A stretch of DNA of 64,000 nt from RGIG3178 sp964533965 (GCA_964533965.1 CAZHNN010000003.1:68474-132473); one strand, 5' to 3'. Positions 8,542 through 17,471 are shown, counted from the stretch's first letter. Program-made: numbers and translations. Notes: generated by a model not told the origin, from the sequence alone.

Positions 8542-9963
8542 CTACAGGTTCCCCCTTTTCGAACCTAGTTTTATCAATTCCGTGCGGCCCTGCACTTCAA
8601 GCTTGGAATAGATGTTCTTTACATAGGTCTTGACGGTGTTCTCACTGATATGCAGTTGCTCCGAGATGATGCGGTACGGCAAGCCTTTTAACAGTAGCAT
8701 CGCGACCTCGTGCTCCCTTGCGGACAGCGTTTGGAAGTTCGGTATTTGTGTTGTCGTCTGCTCAGGAGCGTCGATGCTCTCAGAGCTTACAAACGCATAA
8801 CTGCCAAACATATGAAGAAGCCGTCTGTGGACCAAAGGCAGCAGCGCCACCATGATAAAGATGACGACAAGCGCCACAACGATTACGGACATTTGGGTGA
8901 ACATGCCTGTGTTGACAAAATACCCGTAGACGCCACCGAGCATCACGCCGATAACATTTGCGGAAAGTGCTAATCCCGCAACACGCGATGGGTTCTTCGT
9001 AAACGAGAGCATGGTGCCAAATACGCTCCACCAGTACAGGTTGAAGATGCCCACACCGCACATCAAAAGCGTGTCGACGATCAAATAGCTCCAAATCGTG
9101 ACGGGAAGCACCCAGAACGCCAAAAACGCCAAGCCCCCCATCGCGACTCCGATGTAAAGGTAATAAACGCCGTATGCAACCTGACGGAGGTTGCGTATGA
9201 TGGCGAGCACGGCGATGTAAGGCACCGTCCAATACCAGCTCGAGAGGTAGGTCAAATGCTCATAGGCGGGCTTGATGACCTGGAACATCAATCCGCCGTT
9301 GACCGTAGAGAGCAAGATGAACAGGCCAATGAACGTCAGGGACTTTACATACCCCTTCTCATTCTTCTCCTCCTCCGGGGAGGCTTGGCCATCCCGTCTC
9401 AAGCTGTTTTCCTGCTCCGGCAAGCGCCGCGACAGATATAAGGAAGATAACAAGGACAGCATACATAAGCCCAGCGCTAGGTGTACGGATACGTGAATGG
9501 TGATCAAATTCAACGCGACCATCAGCAGATTGCTGGTGACCAGGGCATCCGCAGCGGTCTTCATGCGCATGGTATGCGGTGTACCATTCTTATAAAAGTA
9601 AGCCCATGCGGAGACAAACATTCCTGAAAACAACGATGCCGCAAGCATCAATACAGTCCACAGCCATGTGGGCGGGAAGAACAGAACAGCCGTTGCCGCA
9701 AAGCTTATGATGCATCCAATCTGAAGAAATATCTTTGCGCAGCGAAGGGTTCTACAAAAGAAGCCGCAGCAAAACAGCCCGGCCATGTGTGAAAACAAAC
9801 AGCCATACATAAGAGTGTATACGTTGATGCCGTATAGCTCCCCAAGGGCCAGCAGAATCTGCCCCAAATAAGGAATTGCCATTACCCAAGAATAGTACAG
9901 TACAAAAACGGCCACTGACAGACTTCGCTCATCGGCCAGCAATCCCTTGCGCTTGCGCGCCAT
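8542..9963 (-). CDS. Membrane-anchored LuxR-type transcriptional regulator (polytopic N-terminus)
   Basis: 473 residues. About twelve hydrophobic segments fill residues 15-385 in an MFS-like pattern. A cytoplasmic LuxR/GerE helix-turn-helix follows at about 408-468 (LSAREHEVAMLLLKGLPYR, then ISENTVKTYVKNIYSKLEV). It is expected to bind DNA from the membrane in response to a ligand or membrane signal; this architecture is best known from Actinobacteria such as Eggerthella relatives, though it also occurs in Clostridia. GGGAGG precedes the start. It is divergent from a lipoprotein gene whose long leader contains several inverted repeats, so that region may hold its targets; that link is inference. 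Confidence 0.82.
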   Translation of the reverse strand: MARKRKGLLADERSLSVAVFVLYYSWVMAIPYLGQILLALGELYGINVYTLMYGCLFSHMAGLFCCGFFCRTLRCAKIFLQIGCIISFAATAVLFFPPTWLWTVLMLAASLFSGMFVSAWAYFYKNGTPHTMRMKTAADALVTSNLLMVALNLITIHVSVHLALGLCMLSLLSSLYLSRRLPEQENSLRRDGQASPEEEKNEKGYVKSLTFIGLFILLSTVNGGLMFQVIKPAYEHLTYLSSWYWTVPYIAVLAIIRNLRQVAYGVYYLYIGVAMGGLAFLAFWVLPVTIWSYLIVDTLLMCGVGIFNLYWWSVFGTMLSFTKNPSRVAGLALSANVIGVMLGGVYGYFVNTGMFTQMSVIVVALVVIFIMVALLPLVHRRLLHMFGSYAFVSSESIDAPEQTTTQIPNFQTLSAREHEVAMLLLKGLPYRIISEQLHISENTVKTYVKNIYSKLEVQGRTELIKLGSKRGNL

Positions 9964-10085
9964 TCGGGTGTCCTCCCAGTCGTGTTAGTTGCACTTTTGC
10001 TTATGCCAGGACAAGGCGCAATTCACTATACCAAAACATAAATAAAATATGCATATTGACAGCTCGAATAATTTATAATCCCATG

Positions 10086-10445
10086 GTAAGTATACGATAC
10101 CATATACATACTTACAAGCATTATTCCGGCATAAAACAAAAATGGATGCGAACGTCAATTCGTAATTTCACCCAAAAAGGGTGATGTCCTTTGGGTCTAA
10201 ATCACCCGTTTATGTGATGACATGGCTTCTATAGAGCCTTACTATGTACCCATACATACATTCCTATGCAGCCTGGTATGTATATTCATCAAGACTGGGC
10301 GGCAGGAAATGTCATTCGTCCTGGCAGCGACTATAGGACGGAAATGTTGCATTTCGCGTGATCGGCGAAATGCCAAGAATGAACCGGCAGAACACCGTGC
10401 ACCTCTCCCGCACCATTTTCTGCCGGTCTTCTTATTTCATTTTTC
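10086..10445 (+). promoter_or_regulatory. Intergenic region dense in inverted repeats and hairpins
   Basis: The 619 bp between the LuxR-type gene and the lipoprotein hold no supported gene but much symmetry: GTAAGTAT (10086-10093)/ATACTTAC (10108-10115); ATACATAC (10252-10259)/GTATGTAT (10276-10283); two overlapping stems near 10169-10207 (ACCCAAA with TTTGGGT, and GGGTGAT with ATCACCC) that exclude each other; GCATTTCGC (10349-10357)/GCGAAATGC (10365-10373); and a 10 bp stem ACCGGCAGAA (10383-10392)/TTCTGCCGGT (10418-10427) followed by a T-rich tail. This suggests operators and a structured, terminated leader or small RNA. Confidence 0.45.
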
Positions 10446-10582
10446 AATTTTTAATATGTTACTGTTGTCCTGGTTCCGTACATGTTTTAAAATGAATATG
10501 TCCCGCGGTTGTCAAATGCATAGGATTTACCCGATAAGAAATACTTTTACCGTCATACCAAAGGTAGAAGAAGGAGGATGTC

Positions 10583-11158
10583 ATGAAGAAAGCGTATTTT
10601 ATAATGCTGCTTGCTTTATTGATGGTTTTGGCCGGATGCAACGCGGCGAAGCCTCAAGCAACGCAGACGCCACTGGCTACAACCTCTCCGTTGCCGTCCG
10701 GACCGGCGCAAACCCAGGTTGTAAGCTCCGCTTCCATCGTCAACACCGAAGCGGCATTTATTAAAGCCATCAGCGGTACGGGCACCTGGATCATCGCGAT
10801 CACAAAGGATTTGACAATCAACCAGAATCTTACGCTAGACGGAACCTTTGTCAACGGGAAAAAGGACACGAGCGGCAAGGATATCATTCAGCGCAAGATA
10901 GCCCTTTACGCGCAGGATGCCAACCGCAACATCACCGCGCGGTACACGCTGACGGCTCCCAAGCTGACCATCAACAGCCCCAGCGCGAGCATTCAGCACG
11001 GCACGTTCAAGGGCGATCTGTATGTCAATGTGGCTGACTTTCAACTGATCGATGCAAAGGTGATCGGCAACGTTTATTTTGCGTCGGATGCCATCAAAAA
11101 CAGCTTCAAGATGGACAGCACCAGTTCCGTTACCGGAACCCAGACCGTAAAGAAGTAA
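10583..11158 (+). CDS. Predicted lipoprotein with Thr/Pro-rich linker and repetitive beta domain
   Basis: 191 residues. A signal peptide ends in the lipobox LAGC (Cys19 lipidated), followed by a low-complexity linker (about 22-45) rich in Thr, Pro, Gln and Ser. The rest (about 50-191) reads as a repeating beta pattern with LTINQNLTLDGTF, LTINSPSASIQHGTF and GDLYVNVADFQLIDAKVIG, like the rungs of a polymer-forming or pectate-lyase-like beta-helix. It should sit on the outer face of the membrane. AAGGAGG lies upstream of the ATG. No specific function is recognised. Confidence 0.7.
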   Translation: MKKAYFIMLLALLMVLAGCNAAKPQATQTPLATTSPLPSGPAQTQVVSSASIVNTEAAFIKAISGTGTWIIAITKDLTINQNLTLDGTFVNGKKDTSGKDIIQRKIALYAQDANRNITARYTLTAPKLTINSPSASIQHGTFKGDLYVNVADFQLIDAKVIGNVYFASDAIKNSFKMDSTSSVTGTQTVKK

Positions 11159-11186
11159 AGAACAAATACCCCATGTAATGCCCATA

Positions 11187-11217
11187 AGGGAGACGCTGCT
11201 ACGCGTCTCCCTTTTTT
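11187..11217 (+). terminator. Terminator after the lipoprotein gene
   Basis: AGGGAGACGC and GCGTCTCCCT pair around TGCTA, followed by a run of Ts. Confidence 0.85.
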
Positions 11218-11303
11218 ACATTCCTTCCCCGTTTATGCCCATTTCTTAGCCATGTACGGCCGATTAGAAATTCTTCTGTTCGGTTGCTCTCCCCCATGTA
11301 TTG

Positions 11304-11391
11304 TTGACATTCTATCCAATAATTACTATATTTGTACGATATAGTAGATGTAAGATAGCAACGGACGGGCTGTTTGACATATGGTAAACAG
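11304..11391 (+). promoter_or_regulatory. Promoter region and inverted repeats upstream of the ferredoxin/AOR pair
   Basis: TTGACA (11304-11309) and TATATT (11327-11332) are 17 bp apart. ACTATAT-N7-ATATAGT (11325-11345) overlaps the -10 and start region, and CTGTTT-N10-AAACAG (11370-11391) lies further down, so an operator is likely. A second candidate promoter (TTGACA about 11406, TTAAAT 17 bp later) sits nearer the gene. Confidence 0.6.
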
Positions 11392-11472
11392 TGCCAAAGG
11401 TCTCTTGACAATGTGATAGAAATGGCGTTAAATAGTATTGAGAAAATTTTATCAATTCAACGAGGGGTTACC

Positions 11473-11904
11473 ATGCCAAGAGTAATGAAGGCGTCAGGGA
11501 TGAACAAATGCATCGGGTGCTTTACCTGCATGCTGACCTGTGCCGCCGTAAACAAACACGAACACAGTACATTCAAAAGTGCCATACGGGTCAAAACCGT
11601 GGCCGGTATGACCAGCAGCTTTGTGGGCATCGTCTGTCATGCCTGCACGGATGAACGCGCTTGCGCCGAAGCTTGCCCGACCGGCGCTTTGCAGCCCCGG
11701 GACGGGGGCGGTGTGACGCTGATCGCCGATAAATGCATCGGCTGCAAAAAATGTGTCGATGCCTGTATCGTCAGCGCCGTGCAGTTTGACGATGATGAAC
11801 ATGTGCCGATCATTTGCAAGCATTGCGGCGTTTGCGCACGCTTTTGCCCGCACGGCTGCCTGACAATGGAGGAGGTGCCTTCGGATGTTGCACGAGGAGT
11901 TTAA
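11473..11904 (+). CDS. Four-cluster ferredoxin-like electron-transfer subunit of AOR
   Basis: 143 residues with four Cys-rich cluster motifs in order: CIGCFTCMLTC, CHACTDERACAEACPTG, CIGCKKCVDACIVSA and CKHCGVCARFCPHGC. This matches polyferredoxin partners (AorB/HydN-like) encoded beside aldehyde ferredoxin oxidoreductases. It probably passes electrons between the tungsten enzyme and the cell's ferredoxin or NAD pool. The ATG at 11473 (MPRVMKASG) is chosen because CGAGGGG precedes it; an upstream in-frame start at 11374 would cover promoter sequence. Its end overlaps the AOR start by 20 nt, indicating coupled translation. Confidence 0.88.
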   Translation: MPRVMKASGMNKCIGCFTCMLTCAAVNKHEHSTFKSAIRVKTVAGMTSSFVGIVCHACTDERACAEACPTGALQPRDGGGVTLIADKCIGCKKCVDACIVSAVQFDDDEHVPIICKHCGVCARFCPHGCLTMEEVPSDVARGV

Positions 11905-13672
11905 ACGCATCCTGTATGTTGACCTTTCAACGCAGAAGGTCCGCATAGAAAAGCGCAAGGATTTGCGCGAATACTTGGGCGGCGTCGGCATTGCCGTCAA
12001 ACTGTTTGAAGAGAATTTTTATCCTGAGCTGGAACCGTTGCATGAAAAGCAGCCGGCCGTATTCGCCATTGGTGCCGCAAGCTCGGTCTTCCCCGCGTTC
12101 ACCAAGACGGTGGCGGTGTTCTATTCCCCGCATACGGGAGAGCTGGGCGAAAGCTACGCGGGCGGGCGGCTCGCGTTCGCGATGCTGCACGCCGGCCTGG
12201 ATGCAATCGTGCTGACGGGCAAATGCAAGAAGCCTTCGTACCTGTCGATCCGGCAGAACGACGTGTCGTTCCGCGATGCGCGCGCCATGTGGGGCCTGCC
12301 GTGCAAATCCATCGGCCGCATCATCCGTGAAAAAGAACCGGGTCCCGGCAAGCGAAGCATCATCCGCATTGGCCCTGCAGGCGAAAACGGCGTTACCTAT
12401 GCCAGCGTTTCCGTGGATACCTACCGCCATTTCGGGCGGCTGGGATTGGGCGCGGTGTTGGGCAGCAAGAACCTCAAGGCGATGCAGGTGTTCGGCGAGA
12501 ATTCCATACCGATCCGAGATTTCAACGCATACTGGAAAACGTATCGCGAGATATACGACAAGTGCACCGGCACCGAGCTGATGCAGAAGTATCATGACCT
12601 GGGCACGCCGATCAACGTGCTGCCGCTTTCCACCATGGGCGGGCTGCCGACCAACAACCTGCAGTCCGGGCGGTTTGAAAACGCGGCGGATATTTCGGGT
12701 GAAAAGTTCGCCGAGAAAAACCTTGTTCGAAAGATCGCCTGCACGGGATGCCCTGTGGGCTGCATCCACATTGGGCAATTCCGCAGGGAATTTGCCAACC
12801 ACGGGTGGGAATACGAGTCCATCAGCGTGGGCTATGACTACGAGCTCATCTACGCGCTGGGAAGCTTTTTGGGCATCAAGACGACGGATGAGATCCTTCA
12901 GCTGATCGATACCGTCGAGGAGATGGGCATGGACGCTATGTCCACCGGCGTGGCTTTGGGCTGGGCAACGGAGATGTTGCAAAGGGGGCTTGTTGGAGAG
13001 AAGGAGACCATCGTACCGCTTGCGTTCGGCGATACGAAGAGCTACGACAAGGCGATCGTGTATATCGCAAACCGTGAAAACATCTTCTATAACGCCCTGT
13101 CCAGGGGCGTGAAATACGCGTCGTCCATGTATGGCGGAGCGGAATTCGCGATGCAGATCGGTGGCAACGAGATGCCCGGGTATCACACCGGCTACGGCGC
13201 TCTGGTAGGCGCTTCGGTCGGCGCGAGGCATTCGCACCTGTGCAACGGCGGATACTCGCTAGACCAGAGCATGAAGGAAGCCTATTCCGAGGATCTGGCA
13301 GGCAAGCTCTATAAGGAAGAGGTGGAACGCTGCGTGGTCAACTCGCTGGTGATGTGCCTGTTTGCCCGCAAGGTGTACGACAAACCGACCATCCTAAGCG
13401 CGCTTTCGACGATGGGGTACAATTTGAGTTCCGAGGATCTGGACACCATCGCCGAGAAGATCTATGCGATAAAGCTTCGCATCAAGAAGGCAATGGGATT
13501 CGAGCAGGAAGAGGTTAAGTTCCCCAAACGGTTCTTCGAGACGCCTTCCCTGCACGGACAGCTGGATGAGGAAACCGCCTATGCGTGCCAGATGAAGTAC
13601 ACGGAGCTGACAGATAAGCTGATGCTTAAATATGCGAATGACGATAAGCCCGCCGAGGCGGCAAGCGACTGA
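11885..13672 (+). CDS. Aldehyde ferredoxin oxidoreductase family protein (tungsten/molybdopterin)
   Basis: 595 residues, family length. AOR-type enzymes use a bis-pyranopterin tungsten (or Mo) centre plus a [4Fe-4S] cluster to oxidise aldehydes or reduce acids. The N-terminal domain shows VDLSTQKV, YLGGVGIAVKL, YAGGRLAFAMLHAG, IGPAGENGV and LGLGAVLGSKNLKA (pterin-binding region). The cluster ligands are CTGCPVGC (about residue 286) with a further Cys near residue 487 (VVNSLVMCLF). The C-terminal half has GYHTGYGALVG and RHSHLCNGGYS. With its overlapping ferredoxin gene it forms a two-gene unit; the substrate cannot be told from sequence. Confidence 0.92.
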   Translation: MLHEEFKRILYVDLSTQKVRIEKRKDLREYLGGVGIAVKLFEENFYPELEPLHEKQPAVFAIGAASSVFPAFTKTVAVFYSPHTGELGESYAGGRLAFAMLHAGLDAIVLTGKCKKPSYLSIRQNDVSFRDARAMWGLPCKSIGRIIREKEPGPGKRSIIRIGPAGENGVTYASVSVDTYRHFGRLGLGAVLGSKNLKAMQVFGENSIPIRDFNAYWKTYREIYDKCTGTELMQKYHDLGTPINVLPLSTMGGLPTNNLQSGRFENAADISGEKFAEKNLVRKIACTGCPVGCIHIGQFRREFANHGWEYESISVGYDYELIYALGSFLGIKTTDEILQLIDTVEEMGMDAMSTGVALGWATEMLQRGLVGEKETIVPLAFGDTKSYDKAIVYIANRENIFYNALSRGVKYASSMYGGAEFAMQIGGNEMPGYHTGYGALVGASVGARHSHLCNGGYSLDQSMKEAYSEDLAGKLYKEEVERCVVNSLVMCLFARKVYDKPTILSALSTMGYNLSSEDLDTIAEKIYAIKLRIKKAMGFEQEEVKFPKRFFETPSLHGQLDEETAYACQMKYTELTDKLMLKYANDDKPAEAASD

Positions 13673-13681
13673 ACAAAAACA

Positions 13682-13728
13682 GAAAAGCCGGTCCGACCGT
13701 TTAAAAAACAGCCGAGCCGGTTTTTTTA
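13682..13728 (+). terminator. Terminator after the AOR gene
   Basis: A long imperfect hairpin with AAAAGCCGG against CCGGTTTTT and a further paired interior, ending in a T-tract. Confidence 0.7.
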
Positions 13729-13768
13729 TTTATGCCCGTCTACCGCCGGAGTGATGAGAAACCAGGTT

Positions 13769-14137
13769 CTAACGGGCGTTCAGAACACCGCAAATCGCCT
13801 GCACCGCTTCCTCTTCACTGCCCTTGAAAAACACACGGTTTCCACTGTTGCACTCTCTTATAAAATCCTGCAGTGGCTTACTCGTATAACCCGAAAAGTC
13901 GCCCACGATCCCAAGCTTCATCTGGTAGTTGGAAAACTTCTGCAAAATTTCCCCTGCATATCCGGTTTTCAGTGAAAAGAAGTTCTCCCCCAAACTTTCG
14001 GCATGTACGATCATCGCAGTAATGCCATGCTCATAGCCTAGCGTCGCCATACGATCCAGAATGTCCTGCACGCTCAAAATCCGCTGTTCGCTGTCAAGGA
14101 CCGCGATCGTGTCTTTTCCCTCTGCGATGATCCTCAT
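13769..14137 (-). CDS. DUF4180 domain-containing protein
   Basis: 122 residues covering one whole DUF4180 domain: it opens with IAVLDSEQRILSVQDILDRMA, has MIVHAESLGENFFSL in the middle and LGIVGDFSGYTSKPLQDFI, and closes with NRVFFKGSEEEAVQAI. It is a small soluble cytoplasmic protein with no predicted membrane segment and no assigned biochemical role. GGGAGG lies before the start. It appears to be a single-gene unit. Confidence 0.8.
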   Translation of the reverse strand: MRIIAEGKDTIAVLDSEQRILSVQDILDRMATLGYEHGITAMIVHAESLGENFFSLKTGYAGEILQKFSNYQMKLGIVGDFSGYTSKPLQDFIRECNSGNRVFFKGSEEEAVQAICGVLNAR

Positions 14138-14325
14138 GACGGCCTCCCATGTTTTTCTTATGGGAACATCATACCATGCTTTTTGCTGACATGGACACTC
14201 AGATGCACATGCTTTGCCTGGTTCCTTTGCTTTTCATGACGTCAGAAGTGATTTGCCAATCGGGCATTCAATTTTTAAAACCGGCTAAGTTGTTAAAAAA
14301 ATAAACAGCCGGACCGGGCCTTTTA

Positions 14326-14601
14326 TCAACCCTGTATATCCTTCTTCATGCGATCGAAGTCCTCTTTGGATATCTCTCCGTTCGCATACCGCCGGTTCAA
14401 GATGTCCAGCGCCGATTCCGTGTTTCCGGGATTTCCATGGGGCGGAGGCGGCCCGTTGTACCTATGGTATGGCCCGCCGTAGAAATGTCGATAGTGCACC
14501 ATTCGAACGATCATCGCGATGACAAACACGACCAGCAAAACGCATATAAGCGGATACAGCCACATGCCTGCGCCGCCATATCCCCAATACCATCTCATCA
14601 T
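14326..14601 (-). CDS. SHOCT domain membrane protein
   Basis: 91 residues: one N-terminal membrane helix (about 13-34), an aromatic and His/Pro-rich linker, and a C-terminal SHOCT motif (SALDILNRRYANGEISKED, about 64-82). SHOCT is a short domain common on small membrane proteins and linked to oligomerisation. AAGGAG precedes the ATG. A paralogue with the same layout lies just upstream (14736-14993), with 134 nt between them. Confidence 0.85.
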   Translation of the reverse strand: MMRWYWGYGGAGMWLYPLICVLLVVFVIAMIVRMVHYRHFYGGPYHRYNGPPPPHGNPGNTESALDILNRRYANGEISKEDFDRMKKDIQG

Positions 14602-14735
14602 AGCATTTTTCTCCTTTCAGTGCGCACTATGTGCACTATGCGCCGCAATGATGCATACAAATGCCGCGCATACTATGTTTGTGCCAAAAGCATTTTACCT
14701 ATGCGGAAAACGCCAACGCTTTCCATGGTAAAACT

Positions 14736-14993
14736 TTAACCGCGCAGATCGTTTTTGATGCGATCAAATTCTTCCTTGGTGATTTCGCCGAGCGCGTAGC
14801 GTTTGTTGAGTATATCCATCGCCTCATCCGTCCTTTGCCAATCGCGGTACTCGTATCTCCACCAGGCAAACGGTCCCCAGTAATAGCGCGGGTGCCTGAA
14901 CAGCGAGATGATGACCGCTATGAACAACAGGATGCCCAATAGCGGAAACACCCAACTGAAAATTGCATATGGAAAACCGTCGAAGTACATCAT
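14736..14993 (-). CDS. SHOCT domain membrane protein (paralogue)
   Basis: 85 residues with one N-terminal membrane helix (about 10-31), an Arg/Trp/Tyr-rich stretch after it, and a C-terminal SHOCT motif (AMDILNKRYALGEITKEEF). AAGGAGG lies just before the start. It is the first of two adjacent SHOCT genes on this strand, probably from a local duplication. Role unknown. Confidence 0.85.
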   Translation of the reverse strand: MMYFDGFPYAIFSWVFPLLGILLFIAVIISLFRHPRYYWGPFAWWRYEYRDWQRTDEAMDILNKRYALGEITKEEFDRIKNDLRG

Positions 14994-15153
14994 TTGTCAT
15001 CCTCCTTTTCCTATGTGGATAGACCGGTTTGTCGCATGGGTTTACAAGACAATTATACCACAAACAGGAATGTTCGGATGAACGTAGTATGTCCTCCGCC
15101 GTCGGCATATTCAAGCTTAAAACGTAGCAAACTGTTAGAAATGCTGTTTTTGG

Positions 15154-15801
15154 ATGTGGCGCATGTATAAAAAAAAGGCCTGGTTCATCATCGTACCGCT
15201 GCTGTTGTTTCTGATGTTAAGCCTGAGCGTCAGGGCAGGCGTGATTATGGGATTTGAAAACTGGGCGTATGGTGAAGCGGCTGAAACGATTTCGCCGGGC
15301 ATGACCAGGCTCATGAAAGCGGTAACGCATCTGGGTGATCAAGCCACGGTGGCGGCGATTTGCCTATCGCTGTTTTTGATACCCAAAAGCCGCAGGACAA
15401 TAGCGCTTCCGGTATCGGTCTGCGTACTTTCAACAGCCACATTGAATATTCTAATCAAGCACCTGTTCGCTCGGGAACGTCCGGACATCCTGCGGCTGGT
15501 CAACGAGACGAGCTACAGCTTCCCTTCCGGACATGCGATGATCAATGCTTCTCTGTATATGCTGCTGATCCTTCTGATCTTCAAATTCATTCAAAGCGTA
15601 CCATTGAAGCTGATATTGAGTACGCTTTGCCTTGCAATGATCATATTCATCGGCTACAGCCGCCTGTATCTTGGCGTGCATTTCGCCGGGGATATATTGG
15701 GCGGCTATCTGTTGGGGATGCTGACGGCGGACGTCGTGTACATCCTGTGGCACAAGCGGTTTACGGATGCTATAACGCAAAGACCCATTAGAGCCCTCTG
15801 A
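15154..15801 (+). CDS. PAP2 family phosphatase (lipid phosphatase type)
   Basis: 215 residues and six membrane helices. The three PAP2 motifs are intact: KHLFARERP (KX6RP), SFPSGHAM (PSGH) and SRLYLGVHFAGD (SRX5HX3D). Such enzymes dephosphorylate membrane lipids such as undecaprenyl pyrophosphate or phosphatidate at the outer face. Two in-frame ATGs lie nine bases apart (15154, 15163) with no strong ribosome site, so the start is uncertain. The stop abuts truA tail to tail. A close paralogue with the same motifs lies at 59336-59974. Confidence 0.88.
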   Translation: MWRMYKKKAWFIIVPLLLFLMLSLSVRAGVIMGFENWAYGEAAETISPGMTRLMKAVTHLGDQATVAAICLSLFLIPKSRRTIALPVSVCVLSTATLNILIKHLFARERPDILRLVNETSYSFPSGHAMINASLYMLLILLIFKFIQSVPLKLILSTLCLAMIIFIGYSRLYLGVHFAGDILGGYLLGMLTADVVYILWHKRFTDAITQRPIRAL

Positions 15802-16533
15802 TCAATATTCGATGCTCTCGAGGATCAGCCCGCACGCTTCGGAGGTAACGCCGACCTCGCTTCGCTGCTTGGAATTTAAGATCTGCGGCACGGAATCGGG
15901 ATCGATCTCGTGCAGTCCCGCTTCGATCAATACGCCCACTACCCTGCGCACCATGTTATGCAAAAACCCGTCACCGCAGATTCGTATGCGGATCATGCCT
16001 GCGTCTTGGGTGATGTCGACCGAATAGATCTCGCGCGTCATGGACTTGGATTTGGATTTCGCGTTCGAAAAAGCGGTGAAATCGTGCATGCCGGATATGT
16101 GTTTTGCCGCATCGCGCATGCATTTCAAATCGAGCTTTTTCTCCACATGCATGCTGAAGCGCCGTAAAAACGGGTTTGCGTGCGCTTCGTTCCATATCTG
16201 ATACAGATAGGTCTTCCGCTTCGCATGCAGCCTCGCGTGGAAGTTGTCGGGCACTTGTTCAACGCTTGTGATGCTGATGTCCTGCGGCAGATATCGGTTC
16301 AGGTAGCGCTTTATTTCCTGCGGATGGAAATTTTCGTTCAGCTTGAAATTGGCGATTTGCGCAAAGGCATGCACGCCCGCGTCGGTGCGGCTGCAGCCGT
16401 TGATCTCGATGCGATGATTCGCCATCTCAGAAAGCACCTGTTCGATCTTGCCCTGCACGGTGTTCTCGCTCTGCAGACGCTGCCAGCCCTTGTACCGCCC
16501 GCCGTCGTATTGAATGGTGAGTTTGTAGTTCAT
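15802..16533 (-). CDS. truA: tRNA pseudouridine(38-40) synthase
   Basis: 243 residues. TruA isomerises uridines 38-40 in the tRNA anticodon arm. The catalytic Asp is in CSRTDAGVHA (about 50-59). Other family segments are IQYDGGRYKGWQRL, LPQDISI, FHARLHAKRKTYLY, HDFTAFSNAKSKSKSMTR and HNMVRRVVGVLIE. It starts 18 nt after the upstream hypothetical gene, so the two are probably co-transcribed. Its ribosome site is weak. Confidence 0.96.
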   Translation of the reverse strand: MNYKLTIQYDGGRYKGWQRLQSENTVQGKIEQVLSEMANHRIEINGCSRTDAGVHAFAQIANFKLNENFHPQEIKRYLNRYLPQDISITSVEQVPDNFHARLHAKRKTYLYQIWNEAHANPFLRRFSMHVEKKLDLKCMRDAAKHISGMHDFTAFSNAKSKSKSMTREIYSVDITQDAGMIRIRICGDGFLHNMVRRVVGVLIEAGLHEIDPDSVPQILNSKQRSEVGVTSEACGLILESIEY

Positions 16534-16551
16534 GGTATTATACCTAGCCTT

Positions 16552-17109
16552 TTACCTGATATGCTCCTGTGTATCTAAATACTTTGAATACATGCGGATG
16601 TACCTGCTGCCGAAGGTTACATGGGTTATTTCCGAATAGGGAATTTTCACCGGCTCATCCATCCAAACTCCGTCGGCATCGAAGTGCCAAACATAGACGA
16701 ATTTCTGATATATCCTGTCAATCTTTCCGATGATGAATTCCCAACCATCCGAGCTTCCCCATCGCTTTTCTACAATCACGTTTTGGTTCATTTCTTTTAG
16801 ACTTTCGAACACGGTTTTCCAGCAGCTGGTATTGATAGACGGGATATCAATGTGGTCGATACACCTCTCCTGTCGCAGTATCGTATTATAAAAGTCACCT
16901 TTTTCTTTTACGGTTACTAAATCGTTCCATCGATAAATAATATAGCCGTCCAATTCAAAATCGAGGTCATGTAATGCCAGAAAAAGATTTTGATCGACTT
17001 TCAAGGGGACAAAGTTAAAGTAATTGGAGTCGTATCTAAAATCCGCATTGATAGATTGTTTGTTCTCCGCTGCTCGCTTTACAATTTCCCTTATCTCGCT
17101 TTTCTTCAT
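16552..17109 (-). CDS. Conserved hypothetical protein (no recognised domain)
   Basis: 185 residues, soluble. The start at 17109 (MKKSEIREIVKRA) is chosen because GAGGTGGGAG lies just upstream; an earlier in-frame start has no ribosome site. The protein looks like an alpha-helical start followed by two beta-rich halves: residues about 35-75 with FELDGYIIYRWND, and about 110-175 with WGSSDGWEFIIGKIDRI and WHFDADGVWMDEP. Similar proteins occur in Firmicutes without a known role. It probably shares a transcript with truA. Confidence 0.6.
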   Translation of the reverse strand: MKKSEIREIVKRAAENKQSINADFRYDSNYFNFVPLKVDQNLFLALHDLDFELDGYIIYRWNDLVTVKEKGDFYNTILRQERCIDHIDIPSINTSCWKTVFESLKEMNQNVIVEKRWGSSDGWEFIIGKIDRIYQKFVYVWHFDADGVWMDEPVKIPYSEITHVTFGSRYIRMYSKYLDTQEHIR

Positions 17110-17264
17110 TACTCCCACCTCTTGCTCATTGGAAGTATTGCTATTGCTTGCTTCATCATACCAAATTCCACCGGCAAACAAAAGCGTCGTTCATAGCCGC
17201 CACACGTGCACTGTCTTGTGTGAATACTGTAGAGTAAACCGGATAGGTGAAAGGGGGGTACACA

Positions 17265-17450
17265 ATGGATCGCCGTCCACATGACAGAAACGGCCGCGAT
17301 AGGGATGGCCGCGACCGTGATCGTTTCTTCCATAGGCATTGGCGCGACCACCGCGATTTGGATTTCGACGAGTTTCTACGCCTGTTGCTATTGCGCGAAT
17401 TGATTGATCGGGATGAGCATGATGACGACTGGAGGGGCGACCGCTTTTGA
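17265..17450 (+). CDS. Small, highly charged Asp/Arg-rich protein
   Basis: 61 residues beginning MDRRPHDRNGRDRDGRD. The ATG at 17265 follows AAAGGGGGG at good spacing, and the gene ends just before a strong terminator, so expression is plausible. The first 35 residues are almost all Arg, Asp, His and aromatic, with no membrane segment; a short leucine-rich helix (FDEFLRLLLLRELIDRDEHD) follows. It is probably an intrinsically disordered tail with one amphipathic helix. No family is recognised. Confidence 0.6.
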   Translation: MDRRPHDRNGRDRDGRDRDRFFHRHWRDHRDLDFDEFLRLLLLRELIDRDEHDDDWRGDRF

Positions 17451-17471
17451 CGGCGTTTGCCCAACATTAAA

